Origin: Arion vulgaris
Lineage: Eukaryota > Mollusca > Gastropoda > Stylommatophora > Arionidae
Assembly (NCBI GenBank): GCA_020796225.1
Contig: CM036756.1
Location: forward strand, 56,140,616 to 56,204,615
Direction: 5' to 3'
DNA: 64,000 nt
Shown piece by piece: positions 30,590-42,535 of this stretch; the stretch's first letter is position 1, and every line of letters begins with the position of its first letter. The notes below the pieces were generated by a model. It searched no databases. It was not told where the DNA came from and was given only the letters and a program-made list of their open reading frames with translations. A program made the translations under genes and the position numbers.

Positions 30590-31000
30590 GTGGCAGATGC
30601 TCGTTTCTAGTGCCAAAGGTACCAGGTTCGCTCCCTAGTGGAGCTGTCTGGATATTTTTCTAGAGATCCCTGATCTCAGTGTAGGTTAGATCGAGTTCCT
30701 AGTCCTGTCGGAGACGGACGATAAAACGTAGGTCCCGTGTTAAATTTGAGCACCTAAAAAGAACCATTGACAGTTGAAAATCGAGAAGAGCAGGCTGGAA
30801 ATCTGCTGCCTGGGGAAAATTAGAGAAGATTAAAAATAACATTTCTACAAATATCTTCACCATCTTCAAAATTGCATCGGGGACCCTCGCCTTGTCCACG
30901 GAGTTCGTGCATTGCAGCTGAGATCTTCCTGTGTAAATAAGAGATAGGAACACACATGGTTGCTCACCGAAGTGTAATGATGATGGTCCTATTAATCAAT
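30590..31000 (+). mobile_element. SINE-A copy, nearly full length
   Basis: Head remnant GGCAGATGCTCGTTTCTAGT, B box GTACCAGGTTCGCTCCCTAG, CCCTGATCTCAGTGTAGGTT, GAAAATCGAGAAGAGCAGGC, and a 3' part GCAGCTGAGATCTTCCTGTG ending in AATCAATCAAT. A 24-bp array follows at once. Confidence 0.9.
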
Positions 31001-31210
31001 CAATGTCACAAGCAGTGGCACTAGCAATGTCACAAGCAGTGGCACTAGCAATGTCACAAGCAGTGGCACTAGCAATGTCACAAGCAGTGGCACTAGCAAT
31101 GTCACAAGCAGTGGCACTGCAATGGCACAAGCAATGGCACAAGCAATGGCACGAGCAATATCACAAGCATTGTCACAAGCCATGTTACTAGCAATAGCAC
31201 AAGATGTCAC
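31001..31210. repeat. Minisatellite, 24 bp unit, at a SINE-A tail
   Basis: About five exact and four decayed copies of a unit containing AATGTCACAAGCAGTGGCAC. The first unit is continuous with the (ATTG/AATC)n SINE tail. Because 24 is a multiple of three, both strands stay open. Confidence 0.95.
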
Positions 31211-31334
31211 AATGGTATAAAGAAACACACGGATAAATTCAGTAACGCCCAAATGTAATGTAGTGCTCATTAAATATCATATTGAAGCTCGATCTCCCCA
31301 CCATTACACTTAATAAATCTTGCGGGTCTAGGGA

Positions 31335-31745
31335 GGGATGAAAATAAGATGCCGCCATTCGCTCTAAATGTGGTCGGTTCGTCTCCCGCATGAAACTATC
31401 GGGATATTTCCCCAGAACTTCCTGATCTCAGTGTACGTGAAATCAAGTTAATAGCCCTATTGGAGGCAAACGGTAAAATGCCAAGTCCTGTGTTCAAGTC
31501 GAGCACGTAAATTATTTCTGGCAGTTGAAAAACGATAAAAAGGCTCTGCAAAGATGTTGCTCTGGATTCAATAATTTTTTTAATAACATTTTTACTAACA
31601 TTAAAAGTACATCGGGGACATTTGCCAGTGTAACAGAATTCGTGCATTACCTCTGAGATCTTCCCGTGTGAGAAAGACATCGGCATGATTATTCAGCGAC
31701 GTGCAGTGATGCCTATCAATTCCTATCAAACAATCAATCAATCAA
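31335..31745 (+). mobile_element. SINE-A copy, diverged
   Basis: CTGATCTCAGTGTACGTGAA, a GAGATCTTCCCGTGTGAGAA 3' part and an ending in AATCAATCAATC. Older than 30590-31000, judging by differences. Confidence 0.82.
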
Positions 31746-31834
31746 AACTATATGGACTGAATATTGATTCCGCGATGATCATATATATATTGTAGTAACA
31801 TTTGATCTCAATCTATCATATAAAGGAGCGAGGA

Positions 31835-32000
31835 GCGTCTGACCGAATGGATTAGGGCACGGCTCCCACGCTGGAGACCCATGTTCAATTCACGCTAAGG
31901 CCAATTATTTTTTTTTCTATTGTGGGTATAAATGAAAAATCCTTACCTGAACAGCTTCGAGGTGACTGCACTAGCCATACGACGGCCATTAAATTCCTCA
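31835..32000 (+). mobile_element. SINE-G copy (tRNA-headed)
   Basis: GAGCGTCTGACCGAATGGAT resembles an A-box arm, and GAGACCCATGTTCAATTCAC a B box, spaced as in a tRNA. Only one copy in the window, so the family is inferred. Confidence 0.5.
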
Positions 32001-32049
32001 GGCTCTCGTCTCACCTGTCCTACACTGCTCTAAAAATCAGTACTACAGA

Positions 32050-33494
32050 TATAGTACGTTTCAAATCTCGTGCCCACAAACTTCTTCTAATATCTCAATA
32101 ACCCTGGCATGAAATGCAACGTAATTTTGCATGTGGTGTTCGATTTCCAATGACATTATGAATATATAATTTCAATTGATGTAGGTACAGCCGTTTTACT
32201 GAAGCGGCAATTTTCTTTGAACTTTGACTACCTAATAATTATTTTGGTAGCACAAAATAGAATTTACAGCAATATAACAAATTTGCAACTTTTGATAAGG
32301 CATAGGTGTATCCACATTTTTTGCAAGAGTGGAAATCATACAAAAAGAAATGACTTTACTTCAATTTGTACCTTTATTTAGATACAGTTGTCATGTTAAG
32401 AGGTCAGGATGATTGTAGTGGTCTTGAAAAGGACCAGATGTGTACATTGATGACAATATCATGCAAACATCTGTGTTCCATATTTTGTTACTAGACGACG
32501 TTGAAACTTTGTCTTCTTGTGCCACTACATTGTGGTATGGTGCATTGACCATTATCAGACAAAAGGGCCTATCTAAGGTCGGCAGTATAGTTTTCTCAAT
32601 CCGCTCTCTAAATATGTGGCCGTTTATTTCTGTGGCAGTCCCGATTATCGGCCGATATGGAAGCAAATAATAGTTGAGCATTCTTCAACAGCCCATTTTG
32701 TCTACTGCCTATATGTGAAATTATAAAACGCTGCCCTTTACCACTTGGTACTAATTTCTTAATCGTTCCATCTGATGACTGCCATTCTTTTTCATTGGTT
32801 TGAAGAGCATTAATCCACGTTTCGTCTAAATACACAATGTCATAGTTTTGTGAACGCATTTTTCTATCTTCATTCAAATATTTACTTCTCATCACAACTA
32901 GATGCGGTTTCTCAGAGATAATGTTGCGTTCTTGGTTGCATTGCACATGTACTTGAAAAGTCTTCAAGTGGATCCAGCGATTAAAAGTACGTCGATATAC
33001 TCCCAAAATGCACATTGCCCTCTGCTCAGGGTTAGAAATGCGCCCAACCTTAGCTTCTCTACATAAATATAGATTCATCTGCATTGTGATGCTTTGCAGT
33101 GTCACAAAATGTACTCTTATGCCTACTGTAAAGACCCTACAATGTGCACGCCCCTGAAAGAAATGAGACTATTGAAATGACCTACGAAAAACGAAACGTA
33201 ACTTGTCCGGGAAAACACTAAAAACACGTGGATATTGAGGTTTTTAAAATTGCGCAATAACAACAATAAACAATGAACTGTAAGCATTTCAAATGTATGT
33301 CTAGTTCATGTGTGATGTTTTTTATATACCGCATATAAGCTAAAGTGAAAACTAGCTGTTTGTTTTCATTGCAATTATTTCCTTGCAATGTCATGACGAT
33401 TAATAGAGCACATGTAAAATATCACCTCTTTACGTTAAAGGGCTCCGGACTTACAGAATTTCAAACATGGGCATGAGTTTTGAAACGCACTATA
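32050..33494 (-). mobile_element. Tc1/mariner-like DNA transposon, about 1.45 kb
   Basis: Terminal inverted repeats lie at 32050-32076 and 33468-33494. They match at 24 of 27 positions, with core GCGTTTCAAA outward and TGCCCA inward. TA-rich bases adjoin both ends, as expected for TA target sites. The length suits the superfamily, and the transposase sits between, read on the minus strand. Confidence 0.82.
32391..33105 (-). pseudogene. Tc1/mariner (IS630-like) transposase, dead
   Basis: First frame, 33105-32608: KMRSQNYDIVYLDETWINAL carries the first catalytic Asp in YLDETW, then KEWQSSDGTIKKLVPSGKGQ and RFIISHIGSRQNGLLKNAQL. A frameshift near 32650 moves to INGHIFRERIEKTILPTLDR and FCLIMVNAPYHN. 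The family has DNAPYH here. In this copy the second catalytic Asp is Val (GTC), and no clear third acidic residue follows. The N-terminal DNA-binding part is not recognisable. The protein cannot cut DNA. Confidence 0.88.
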
Positions 33495-34639
33495 GTAACG
33501 ACAGTTCTATCATATAAATAGCATGACGAACAGAACATAGAGAGAATTAAATAGGGGCTAGTGAAGCTCACAATAACAACAGCTGCTCGTCTGGAACAGA
33601 GATTACTATAGTCAACTAGTGTAGTTCAACAACTCATGCCTACATTCCAATGCGAATTGTAGCAAAACCATAAATTCTACAGTAGCGAAACTTTGCACCC
33701 AATCTTAGAATTATACCGACGCAAATGTCTGATGGAAGAAATTGCTATAGGAAAGCTGGATTTTGTAATATAAGTTTCCTTTGATGCTGGAGGGATATTT
33801 GACGAGTCTGATACGAAATTTTAGTTTTTACAGTAAATGCACCAATATGACAATTGATGACAATCTCATGCAAAGACGGTATCATCCCAGCTTATACATG
33901 GGGGCCAATGTTGATACTTACAATGTCATGAAATAAACAATAATTGTAGACTTAGTACTATTATTGTTCTTAAATAACTTACATTACAGTTAAAGTTAGC
34001 TGCCATGTCATAATGCCATTCCCCTTTCACGTCCAGGCATGGGAATGGCAATGGCGGAATTACTTGGAGACGTTATTTTCAAATCGCTACTTCTTCGGCA
34101 CAATGTGCGTGTGTTAACATATGTAGTAGGGAGGTATCACTATAATAAAATAGCTCTTTTCTCTGGTTCTTGTATACTGTAGTACAGATGACCCATATGT
34201 GCCTCTTTGCGGAAATGCATATATAGTATTAATGACACTTTTACATTGTAACTTCAAACTCATTAGAAATGTTATATCAATGTCTGTTTTGAGAAGTCAA
34301 CAATATGACCCAATAGCCTCACACTAATTTCGATATACACCTTTAACTATAAAAGGCGTTCCACTAATGACGTCATTTGTTTACCATGTTCAAGCCCGAG
34401 TCTATTTAGTGCGCGGGAAAGGCAAGAATTGTTTTAAAAAACATGGAATTCGTCCTGAATGTTGCTATTTTTGTCATCGATGTATTAAATGGCTGTAAAC
34501 ATTAGTTTTCTTCAACCATGCCAATGGACACGTTAAATATATAGCACAGAGAAGGCAACTTCTAGATGGTATGATTGTTTGAATGGCAAAACATATTTTC
34601 TAGAGTCGGGAACATGTGTAGTTCACATGCAAGTTTTCA
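33495..34639. other. No gene seen
   Basis: Longest apparently repeat-free stretch in the first half of the window. AT-rich, with many stops in all frames and nothing recognisable. Confidence 0.5.
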
Positions 34640-34820
34640 AGTTATTTCATCAAATGGTTACAAAGATACAATTTATCATCTGTGGGCATGACACGTTGAA
34701 CGTACTATAACACAAGTGTACCATAAGTTATTTAATCAAATTGTTACAGAGATACACATTTTTATCTGTGGGCATGACACGTTGAACGTACTATAAAATA
34801 AGTGTACCATAAAGGGGTCT
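34640..34820. repeat. Tandem duplication, about 100 bp unit
   Basis: Two copies sharing ATCTGTGGGCATGACACGTT and GAACGTACTATAA. It ends at AAAGGGGTCTAAAG. Confidence 0.9.
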
Positions 34821-34844
34821 AAAGATCAATAATTTATTTCAAGT

Positions 34845-35015
34845 TAACCGGGTTTTCCCCATATGGCTCGGTCTCTCCGCAGAAATGGCACGCGATCAAG
34901 AAAAAAACACAACACTATTGAACCGAACAACGTGCTCCGAATTCGAACCCACGACATCCGAAAATCAAGACAAACGGCTTAACCGCCCACATAGACCTCC
35001 AGCTGAGACCGTGAT
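34845..35015 (-). mobile_element. SINE-D copy
   Basis: In reverse: head GGTCTATGTGGGCGGTTAAG, B box GTCGTGGGTTCGAATTCGGA, then GCCATATGGGGAAAACCCGG. It defines the family together with 43055, 61160 and 61713. Confidence 0.8.
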
Positions 35016-35244
35016 CAAGTAAGAGGAATAGATCAACATTCGTGAGATCTATTACGGGATATTTATCAATAGATCAACTTCAGTCTCAGCAGGAAATGCA
35101 TAGAGAGTGATGCAGTGGAAAAACAGACCTCGAAATGAAACAGTTGATAGATGATAATTCTGAAGATGAGAATGATGATGCAGTATAAACTTATGATGAT
35201 GCAGTATATGATGTATGCAGTATATGATGATGCAGTTAGGGGTG

Positions 35245-36320
35245 GAGTAAAATGTTAGGAGGGGAGTAACATAATCGTCATCGGCCTCTTTGTCTCAGGA
35301 GACATTAGGTGTTGCGTCACGTAGTATGTTCTGTGCTGAATCACGTTTCATGTGGCTGTAATGGCCTATTCTGGAGTGGCAATCCTTGCCACAGTTGCTG
35401 CAAGTAAAACTGGAGACTAGAGCCGATGCATGGGATGTTCTCTCTGCCCTCTGTGCTCTCTTTTGCCTCCACATGTGATGTTGTTTTTCTTCTTTCTTTT
35501 TCAGCCGCCCTCACTGCCCTCGTCATGCTTGCCTGTCTTTGGCCAGCCGATCCCAATGTTTTTTGTCTATGCCGCATGAAGTTAGATCACGCTTGCAGGT
35601 GTCAATGAAGCGTAATAATGGGCGCCCATACTGTCTAGCACCAGATGCGAGTTGACTATATAGAATGTTCTTTGGATTCTATCATCGCTCATACGGCACA
35701 CGTGTCCCAGCAATATGAGACGTCGCTGACTCAGTAAAGTGTGCATGCTTGGAATGCCAGCACTGTTTAGGACTTCTATTTTGGGAGATGTGATCTTGCC
35801 ATCGGATGTTGTATATTCGCCTGAGACAGCGCATGTGGAAGGTGTTGAGACGATGTTCTTGTCTAGCATATGTGGTCCATGTCTCACTACCATACAGAAG
35901 AGTGCTGAGAACACAAGTTTATATACTTGTGTCTTGGTGTTTCTTGTGAGTGCCCTGTTTTCCCATACACGCTTTGCTAATTTAAACATAGCATGGAGGC
36001 CTTCCCAATGCGACAACTAATTTCATCATCGAAGGAGAGGTTGCTGCTGATGACAGAGCCAAGGTATGTAAAGGTGTTGACTACCTCAAGCGTATGACTG
36101 CCAATGTTGATAGATGGGGCTCTGCTAATATCCTGGAACATTATATTTGTTTTCTTCAGGCTGATGGTCAAGCCGAATTCATTTGATGTTGCAGCAAATC
36201 TGTCCATGAGGTGTTGTAGCCCTTCTTCTGTGTGTGATGTTAATGCTGCATCATCGGCAAACAGAAATTCCCTGATGGTGACTCTTTGGACCTTTGCTTT
36301 GAGTCGCTCCATAATCATAA
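35245..36320 (-). mobile_element. RTE-like LINE: RT with FADD motif to C terminus
   Basis: Frame 36318-35977: VTIREFLFADDAALTSHTEE (catalytic FADD), LMDRFAATSNEFGLTISLKK, TLEVVNTFTYLGSVISSNLS. Frame 36016-35582: HAMFKLAKRVWENRALTRNT, KTQVYKLVFSALFCMVV, MHTLLSQRRLILLGHVCRMS. A frameshifted end at 35577-35341 includes a Cys-rich 'CNNCG ... H' type finger. Frameshifts make it non-functional. Only the second half of RT is present. A 40-bp array starts just upstream. Confidence 0.92.
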
Positions 36321-36334
36321 CATAATCATAACAT

Positions 36335-38060
36335 AATAATAAATATACTATCTATGTAGCGTCGGGTCGTATATTGCTGTAGATATCTTATCTATGTAGC
36401 GTCGGGTAGTATATTGCTTTAGATATCTATGTAGCGTTGGGTCGTATATTGCTGTAGATATCTTATCTATGTAGCGTTGGGTCGTATATTGCTTTAGATA
36501 TCTTATCTATGTAGCATTGGGTCGTACATTGCTGTAGATATCTTATCTATGTAGCATTGGGTCGTATATTGCTGTAGATATCTTATCTATGTAGCGTCGG
36601 GTCGTATATTGCTTTAGATATCTTATCTATGTAGCATTGGGTCGTATATTGCTTTAGATATCTTATCTATGTAGCATTGGGTCGTACATTGCTTTAGATA
36701 TCTTATCTATGTAGCGTCGGGTCGTATATTGCTTTAGATATCTTATCTATGTAGCGTCGGGTCGTATATTGCTGTAGATATCTTATCTATGTAGCATTGG
36801 GTCGTATATTGCGTTAGATATCTTATCTATGTAGCGTTGGGTCGTACATTGCTTTAGATATCTTATCTATGTAGCGTTGGGTCGTATATTGCTTTAGATA
36901 TCTTATCTATGTAGCGTTGGGTCGTATATTGCTTTAGATATCTTATATATGTAGCGTCAGGTCTTATATTGCTTTAGATATCTTATATATGTAGCATTGG
37001 GTCGTATATTGCTTTAGATATCTTATCTACGTAGCGTTGGGTCGTATATTGCTTTAGATATCTTATCTATGTAGCGTTGGGTCGTATATTGCTTTAGATA
37101 TCTTATCTATGTAGCGTCGGGTCGTACATTGCTTTAGATATCTTATCTATGTAGCATTGGGTCGTACATTGCTTTAGATATCTTATCTATGTAGCGTTGG
37201 GTCGTACATTGCTTTAGATATCTTATCTATGTAGCATTGGGTCGTACATTGCTTTAGATATCTTATCTATGTAGCATTGGGTCGTATATTGCTTTAGATA
37301 TCTTATCTATGTAGCGTCGGGTCGTACATTGCTTTAGATATCTTATCTATGTAGCATTGGGTCGTATATTGCTGTAGATATCTTATCTATGTAGCATTGG
37401 GTCGTACATTGCTTTAGATATCTTATCTATGTAGCATTGGGTCATATATTGCTTTAGATATCTTATCTATGTAGCATTGGGTCGTATATTGCTTTAGATA
37501 TCTTATCTATGTAGCGTTGGGTCGTACATTGCTTTAGATATCTTATCTATGTAGCGTCGGGTCGTATATTGCTGTAGATATCTTATCTATGTAGCATTGG
37601 GTCGTATATTGCTTTAGATATCTTATCTATGTAGCATTGGGTCGTATATTGCTTTAGATATCTTATCTATGTAGCGTTGGGTCGTATATTGCTTTAGATA
37701 TCTTATATATGTAGCGTCGGGTCATATATTGCTTTAGATATCTTATCTATGTAACATTGGGTCGTACATTGCTTTAGATATCTTATCTATGTAGCGTTGG
37801 GTCGTAATTGCTTAGATATCTTATCTATGTAGCATTGGGTCGTACATTGCTTTAGATATCTTATCTATGTAGCGTCGGATCGTACATTGCTTTAGATATT
37901 TTATCTATGTAGTTTGGGTCGTAATTACATATGTATCATCTATCAGTGCTTGGGTCGTATGCTTAGATATCTTATCTATAGCTTGGTCTATATTGTTTAG
38001 ATATCATTAATGTGATGCTTGTCGTATGCTTCAGATATCTTATCTAAATATCTTGGGGTC
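36335..38060. repeat. Minisatellite, 40 bp unit, about 42 copies
   Basis: The unit contains TAGATATCTTATCTATGTAG and TTGGGTCGTATATTGCTT. Variants GCGTCGG, GCGTTGG and GCATTGG are interspersed, as are TATATT/TACATT. The last 150 bp are irregular and appear blended with the right flank (see findings). Confidence 0.97.
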
Positions 38061-38164
38061 GCCTCATGATACTAATGTATCTACCTACCTTATCACGTGC
38101 CGAGTTGGTGTAGTGATCCTGATCTGACAAATCTCTGTCTCTGTGTTTGCCTCATCTCAGATGT

Positions 38165-38460
38165 TGATGCTCCGTCTGACGTCAGACTATCCAAATGTTT
38201 CTCGTCTTTCTGTCTGTCTCCCTCGATTTGTCAATGTATTAAGCCTCCTTTATCACATGCCTAAAATTATCCTGCTTATTTTGTGCTTCTGTCTTGACCC
38301 ATTCAGCACCTCCCTTTGTCTTTTGCAATCAGTGATTCTATCATTCTTCTGTAAACCAATCTGTGGCCTCTTGAGATTTCGATCTTTGTTGTCATGACTC
38401 GCTCCGTATGTCAGTATTGGTTCTATCTCAGGGCTTATACGGTTGATATATACCATGTCG
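38165..38460 (-). mobile_element. LINE 3' end fragment
   Basis: CTTTATCACATGCCTAAAAT and GTGATTCTATCATTCTTCTG, in reverse, follow the 'GHMIKEA ... RRMIE' pattern of the LINEs at 23400 and 49970. Decayed. Confidence 0.55.
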
Positions 38461-38779
38461 TCCCTTACATATTAGCGTAGACATTGAGTCTCCATGCTAT
38501 AAACTCTCAAAAACAGCCCAGACTGCATATAGATATGTATCCGATGTCCTGTGTTATAATTCTCTTGATTGTTTTCCCTCGAGCAAACTGTTTTTACGTT
38601 GTAATGGACACAAAACTTGAACATGGCACCAGGATTCACGAAAGGGAGGAGCGCGTGATGGTTCAGTGGCATGTCTCTACGGATCTAACCGTGCTTCCTA
38701 ATTGGAATGTGGTCTATTAGTGTAGTTTGATATATTATGCGCATATCTGTCTGTGGATAATCCATCGGCACTGATCCTC
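38461..38779. other. No gene seen; left flank of a large array
   Basis: Unique sequence. Its right part (from 38700) reappears in altered form from 39660. Confidence 0.5.
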
Positions 38780-39110
38780 TCTTCCCACATTTCTCTCTCT
38801 CTCTCACTATCGCTCATTCTTTCGCTATCTCTCCCTCTCATTCCCTTCTCTCTTTCCTCTATCTCTTCCTTTTCTTTTACCTTTCTGTTCTCTTTTCTTT
38901 CTTTCATCTCTACCGTTTCTTCCTTTCCTTTCTCTCTCTTCTTTAGTCTATCTTTCTATCTCCAATTTCTCTGTTATATCTCTCCCTCATCGCCCTCTCT
39001 CCATATACTTTATCCATCTCTATCTTTACCTTTTCTAGTTTCTGCTATACATATATATATATTATATATCTTTCTCTATCGCTCTTTCTCTCTCTCTTTT
39101 TCTTAATTTC
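38780..39110. repeat. CT-rich low-complexity tract
   Basis: Imperfect (CT)n and (TTTC)n sequence. The open frames here are compositional. Confidence 0.9.
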
Positions 39111-39299
39111 ATTGGTTTGACATACCAGTTGAGGTTGGGGCACGTGACGGATGTTCCTGCAACAGCTTTTCCGAGGCACATCTGAAAGCAGGTCGGTGTG
39201 TTAGAGCTAAGTGATGCATAGCTACTTTCAACCGATAGTACATTTCCTCCATCAAAAGACCTCTCTAGTAGCCACATACAAACATGATCTCCATCAGAG

Positions 39300-41875
39300 A
39301 TTTTTCCCTTTCACTAATCACACACAAACCAACAAATATGCCTCTATCAGAGGTTCTACCTTCCCCCTAGCACACACAAACCAACAAATATGTCCTCTAC
39401 CAGAAGTTCTACCCTTCCCTAGCACACACAAACATGTCCTCTACCAGAGTTCTACCCTTCCCTAGCACACACAAACATGTCCTCTACCAGAAGTCTACCC
39501 TTCCCTAGCACAAACATGTCCTCTACCGAAGTTCTACCTTCCCTCAGCACACACAACATGTCCTCTACAAGTTCTACTTCCTGACACACAAACATGTCCT
39601 CTACCAGAAGTTCTACCTTCCCGTAGGACACACACAGCATGTCTCTACCGGATTCTAACCCTTCCTACACTGCAATGTGTCTATTAGTGATTTTATATTC
39701 TATGCCATAACTGTCTCTGAAAGTCTATCCCTGACCCCTTCCCACATTTCTCTCCTTCCCTAGCCAACACATTCTTCCATCTCTCCCTCCATCAACATGT
39801 CCTCTTTCCTTCTATCCTTCCCTTATCTTACCTAACTGTTCTCTTTCTTCTTTCACATCCCTCTACCAGATTCTTCCTTCTCCTTCTCCCTGTCTCTAGG
39901 TTCTATCTTCCTACACACACACTGTCTACCATCTCTCCCTCTCCCCTCTCTCCATATACTTTATCCATCTCTACCTTTACCTTTCTAGTTTCCTTCCTAT
40001 ACATATAACATATTACAGAATCTTTCCTACACCTCATGTCTCTCTCCATTTAGTTCATTCCTGACATACCATGTCCTAGGTTGAGCACGACGGATGTTCC
40101 TGCAGAAGTCTTTTCCTAGACACACAAACATGTCCTCTAAAAGGTCTGCTTCCTAGCACCAAGACATGTCCTCTCAACGCACCTCCAGCACATGTTCCTC
40201 CATCAGAAGTTACCTCTCTAGCACAACAAACATGTCCTCTACCAGAGATTTCCCTTCACTTCACACAACCAACAAAATGTCTCTACCAGAAGTTCTACCT
40301 TCCCCTAGCACACACAACAACATATGCTCTACCAGAAGTTCTACCTTCCCCCTAGCACACACAAAATGCCTCTACCAGAGTTCTACCCTTCCCTAGCACA
40401 CACAACATGTCCTCTACCAGAGTTCTACCTTCCCTAGCACACACAAACTGCCTACCAAAGTTCTCTTGACACAAAATGCCACCAGAGTCCTACCCTTCCC
40501 TAGCACACACAAACATGTCCTCTACCAGAGTTCTACCCTTCCCCTAGCACACAAAACATGTCCTCTATCAGAGTTCTACCCTTCCCTAGCACACACAAAC
40601 ATGTCCTCTACCAGAAGTTCTACCCTTCCCCTAGCACACATAAACATGTCCTCTATCAGAGGTCCTACCCTTCCCTAGCACACACAAACATGTCCTCTAC
40701 CAGAGTTCTACCCTTCACCTAGCAACACAAACATGTCCTCTACCAGAGTTCTACCCTTCCCTAGCACACACAAACATGTCCTCTACCAAAAGTTCTACCC
40801 TTCCCCTAGCACACACAAACATGTCCTCTACCAGAAGTCCTACCCTTCCCTAGCACACAAAACATGTCCTCTACCAGAAGTTCTACCCTTCACCTAGCAC
40901 ACACAAACATGTCCTCTACCAGAGGTTCTACCCTTCCCCTAGCACACACAAACATGTCCTCTACCAGAAGTTCTACCCTTCCCCTAGCACACACAAACAT
41001 GTCCTCTACCAGAGTTCTACCCTTCCCTAGCACACAAAACATGTCCTCTACCAAAGTTCTACCCTTCCCTAGCACACACAAACATGTCTCTACCAGAAGT
41101 TCTACCTTCCCTAGCACACAAAACATGTCCTCTACCAGAAGTTCTACCCTTCCCTAGCACACAAAACATGTCCTCTACCAGAAGTTCTACTCTTCCCCTA
41201 GCACACACAAACATGTCCTCTACCAGAAGTTCTACCCTTCCCCTAGCACACACAAACATGTCCTCTACCAGAGGTTCTACCCTTCCCCTAGCACACACAA
41301 ACATGTCCTCTACCAGAAGTTCTACTCTTCCCCAAGCACACACAAACATGTCCTCTACCAGAAGTTCTACCCTTCCCCTAGCACACACAAACATGTCCTC
41401 TACCAAAGTTCTACCTTCCCCTAGCACACACAAACATGTCCTCTACCAGAAGTTCTACTCTTCCCTAGCACACACAAACCAACAATTGCCCTCCTCACCA
41501 GAAGTTCTACTCTTCCCCTAGCACACACAAACATGTCCTCTACCAGAAGTTCTACCCTTCACCTAGCACACACAAACATGTCCTCTACCAGAAGTTCTAC
41601 TCTTCCCTAGCACACATAAACATGTCCTCTACCAGAATTTCTACCCTTCCCTAGCACACACAAACATGCTCTCTACCAGAAGTTCTACTCTTCCCCTAGC
41701 ACACACAAACATGTCCTCTACCAGAAGTTCCTACCCCTTCCCTAGCACACATAAACATGTCCTCTACCAGAGGTTCTACCCTTCCCTAGCACACATAAAC
41801 ATGTCCTCTACCAGAAGTCCTACCTTCCCTAGCACACACAAACATGTCCTCTACCAGAGTTTCTATTCTTCCATT
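39300..41875. repeat. Minisatellite, about 44 bp unit, more than 45 copies
   Basis: The unit contains AACATGTCCTCTACCAGAAG, TTCTACCC and TTCCCTAGCACACAC. One-base length differences (AAG/AG, CCCCT/CCCT) change the frame from copy to copy. The block 39660-40260 is not regular (next entry). Confidence 0.96.
39660..40260. repeat. Blended copy of the left flank inside the array
   Basis: This block follows 38707-39300 step by step: CTATTAGTG, then CTTCCCACATTTCTCTC, CCATATACTTTATCCATCTC and GACGGATGTTCCTGCA, at offsets of about 945-965. Between these words, flank bases are replaced by array words such as ACATGTCCTCT and CCTAGCACAC. Confidence 0.75.
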
Positions 41876-42264
41876 AACAATACACCAAAATAAGTGTTCT
41901 CAAACAAATGTTCTTACCATCCAAAAACTTTATACACATCAACCAACTTGTTTACCTTAAAGGAACACAATTGACTTGACTATAATCAGGAAGCCAGCAC
42001 TAGAACAATCACTTTTCAAATTGCTGTAACTGGTAAAGTAATATAACTCCTTCTACTATTCAGTTGTTAATCATAAATAACAATAACTAAACTAGAAAGT
42101 CGACATACTTAAAATTGGAGTATGTTGATTATATCTAGCATGCACCCACATTGTTACGCCGACGAAGATAAGATGTTTCAATAGAATTTCTCTACTGTAA
42201 TGTTATTTTTATTTAACTTATGTAAAACTCAATCAAGCTATTTAAAATAGTAATTTTCAATAAG
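41876..42264. other. No gene seen
   Basis: AT-rich single-copy sequence to the right of the array. Confidence 0.5.
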
Positions 42265-42535
42265 AAAATAATGAGAAAATTTGAATATTTTGAGCATATA
42301 AAAAGACATGAAATGTTGGAGAAGAATGTCATGGAAGGTGGCATACTGACAAAGAAAAAAGAGGAAGACAACAGAGAAGATGAATTCAAGATGTGGCTGA
42401 TGGTTTGAACATGACTGCTGCAAAGACGGGACATCTGGCGTATGAGAGAAAGATAGAGACAAATTGTGTAGGACTGTTAGAGTGGCAAAGTTCTGCTTAG
42501 GACAAGCTATATGACGAGGATTAAGATGATGTTTC
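42265..42535 (+). mobile_element. LINE 3' end (GLNMTAAKTGH family)
   Basis: Frameshifted reading gives KFEYFEHIKRHEMLEKNVME, RRRWIQDVADGLNMTAAK-like, TGHLAYERK, and a 3' word GGCAAAGTTCTGCTTAGGAC. Other copies lie at 51425 (minus), 54565 (minus) and 57755 (plus). Confidence 0.8.

Noticed and set aside
36335..38060. Regularly spaced direct repeats, as in CRISPR
   Set aside because: Units are contiguous with no unique spacers, and the genome is clearly eukaryotic. The same applies to the other arrays.
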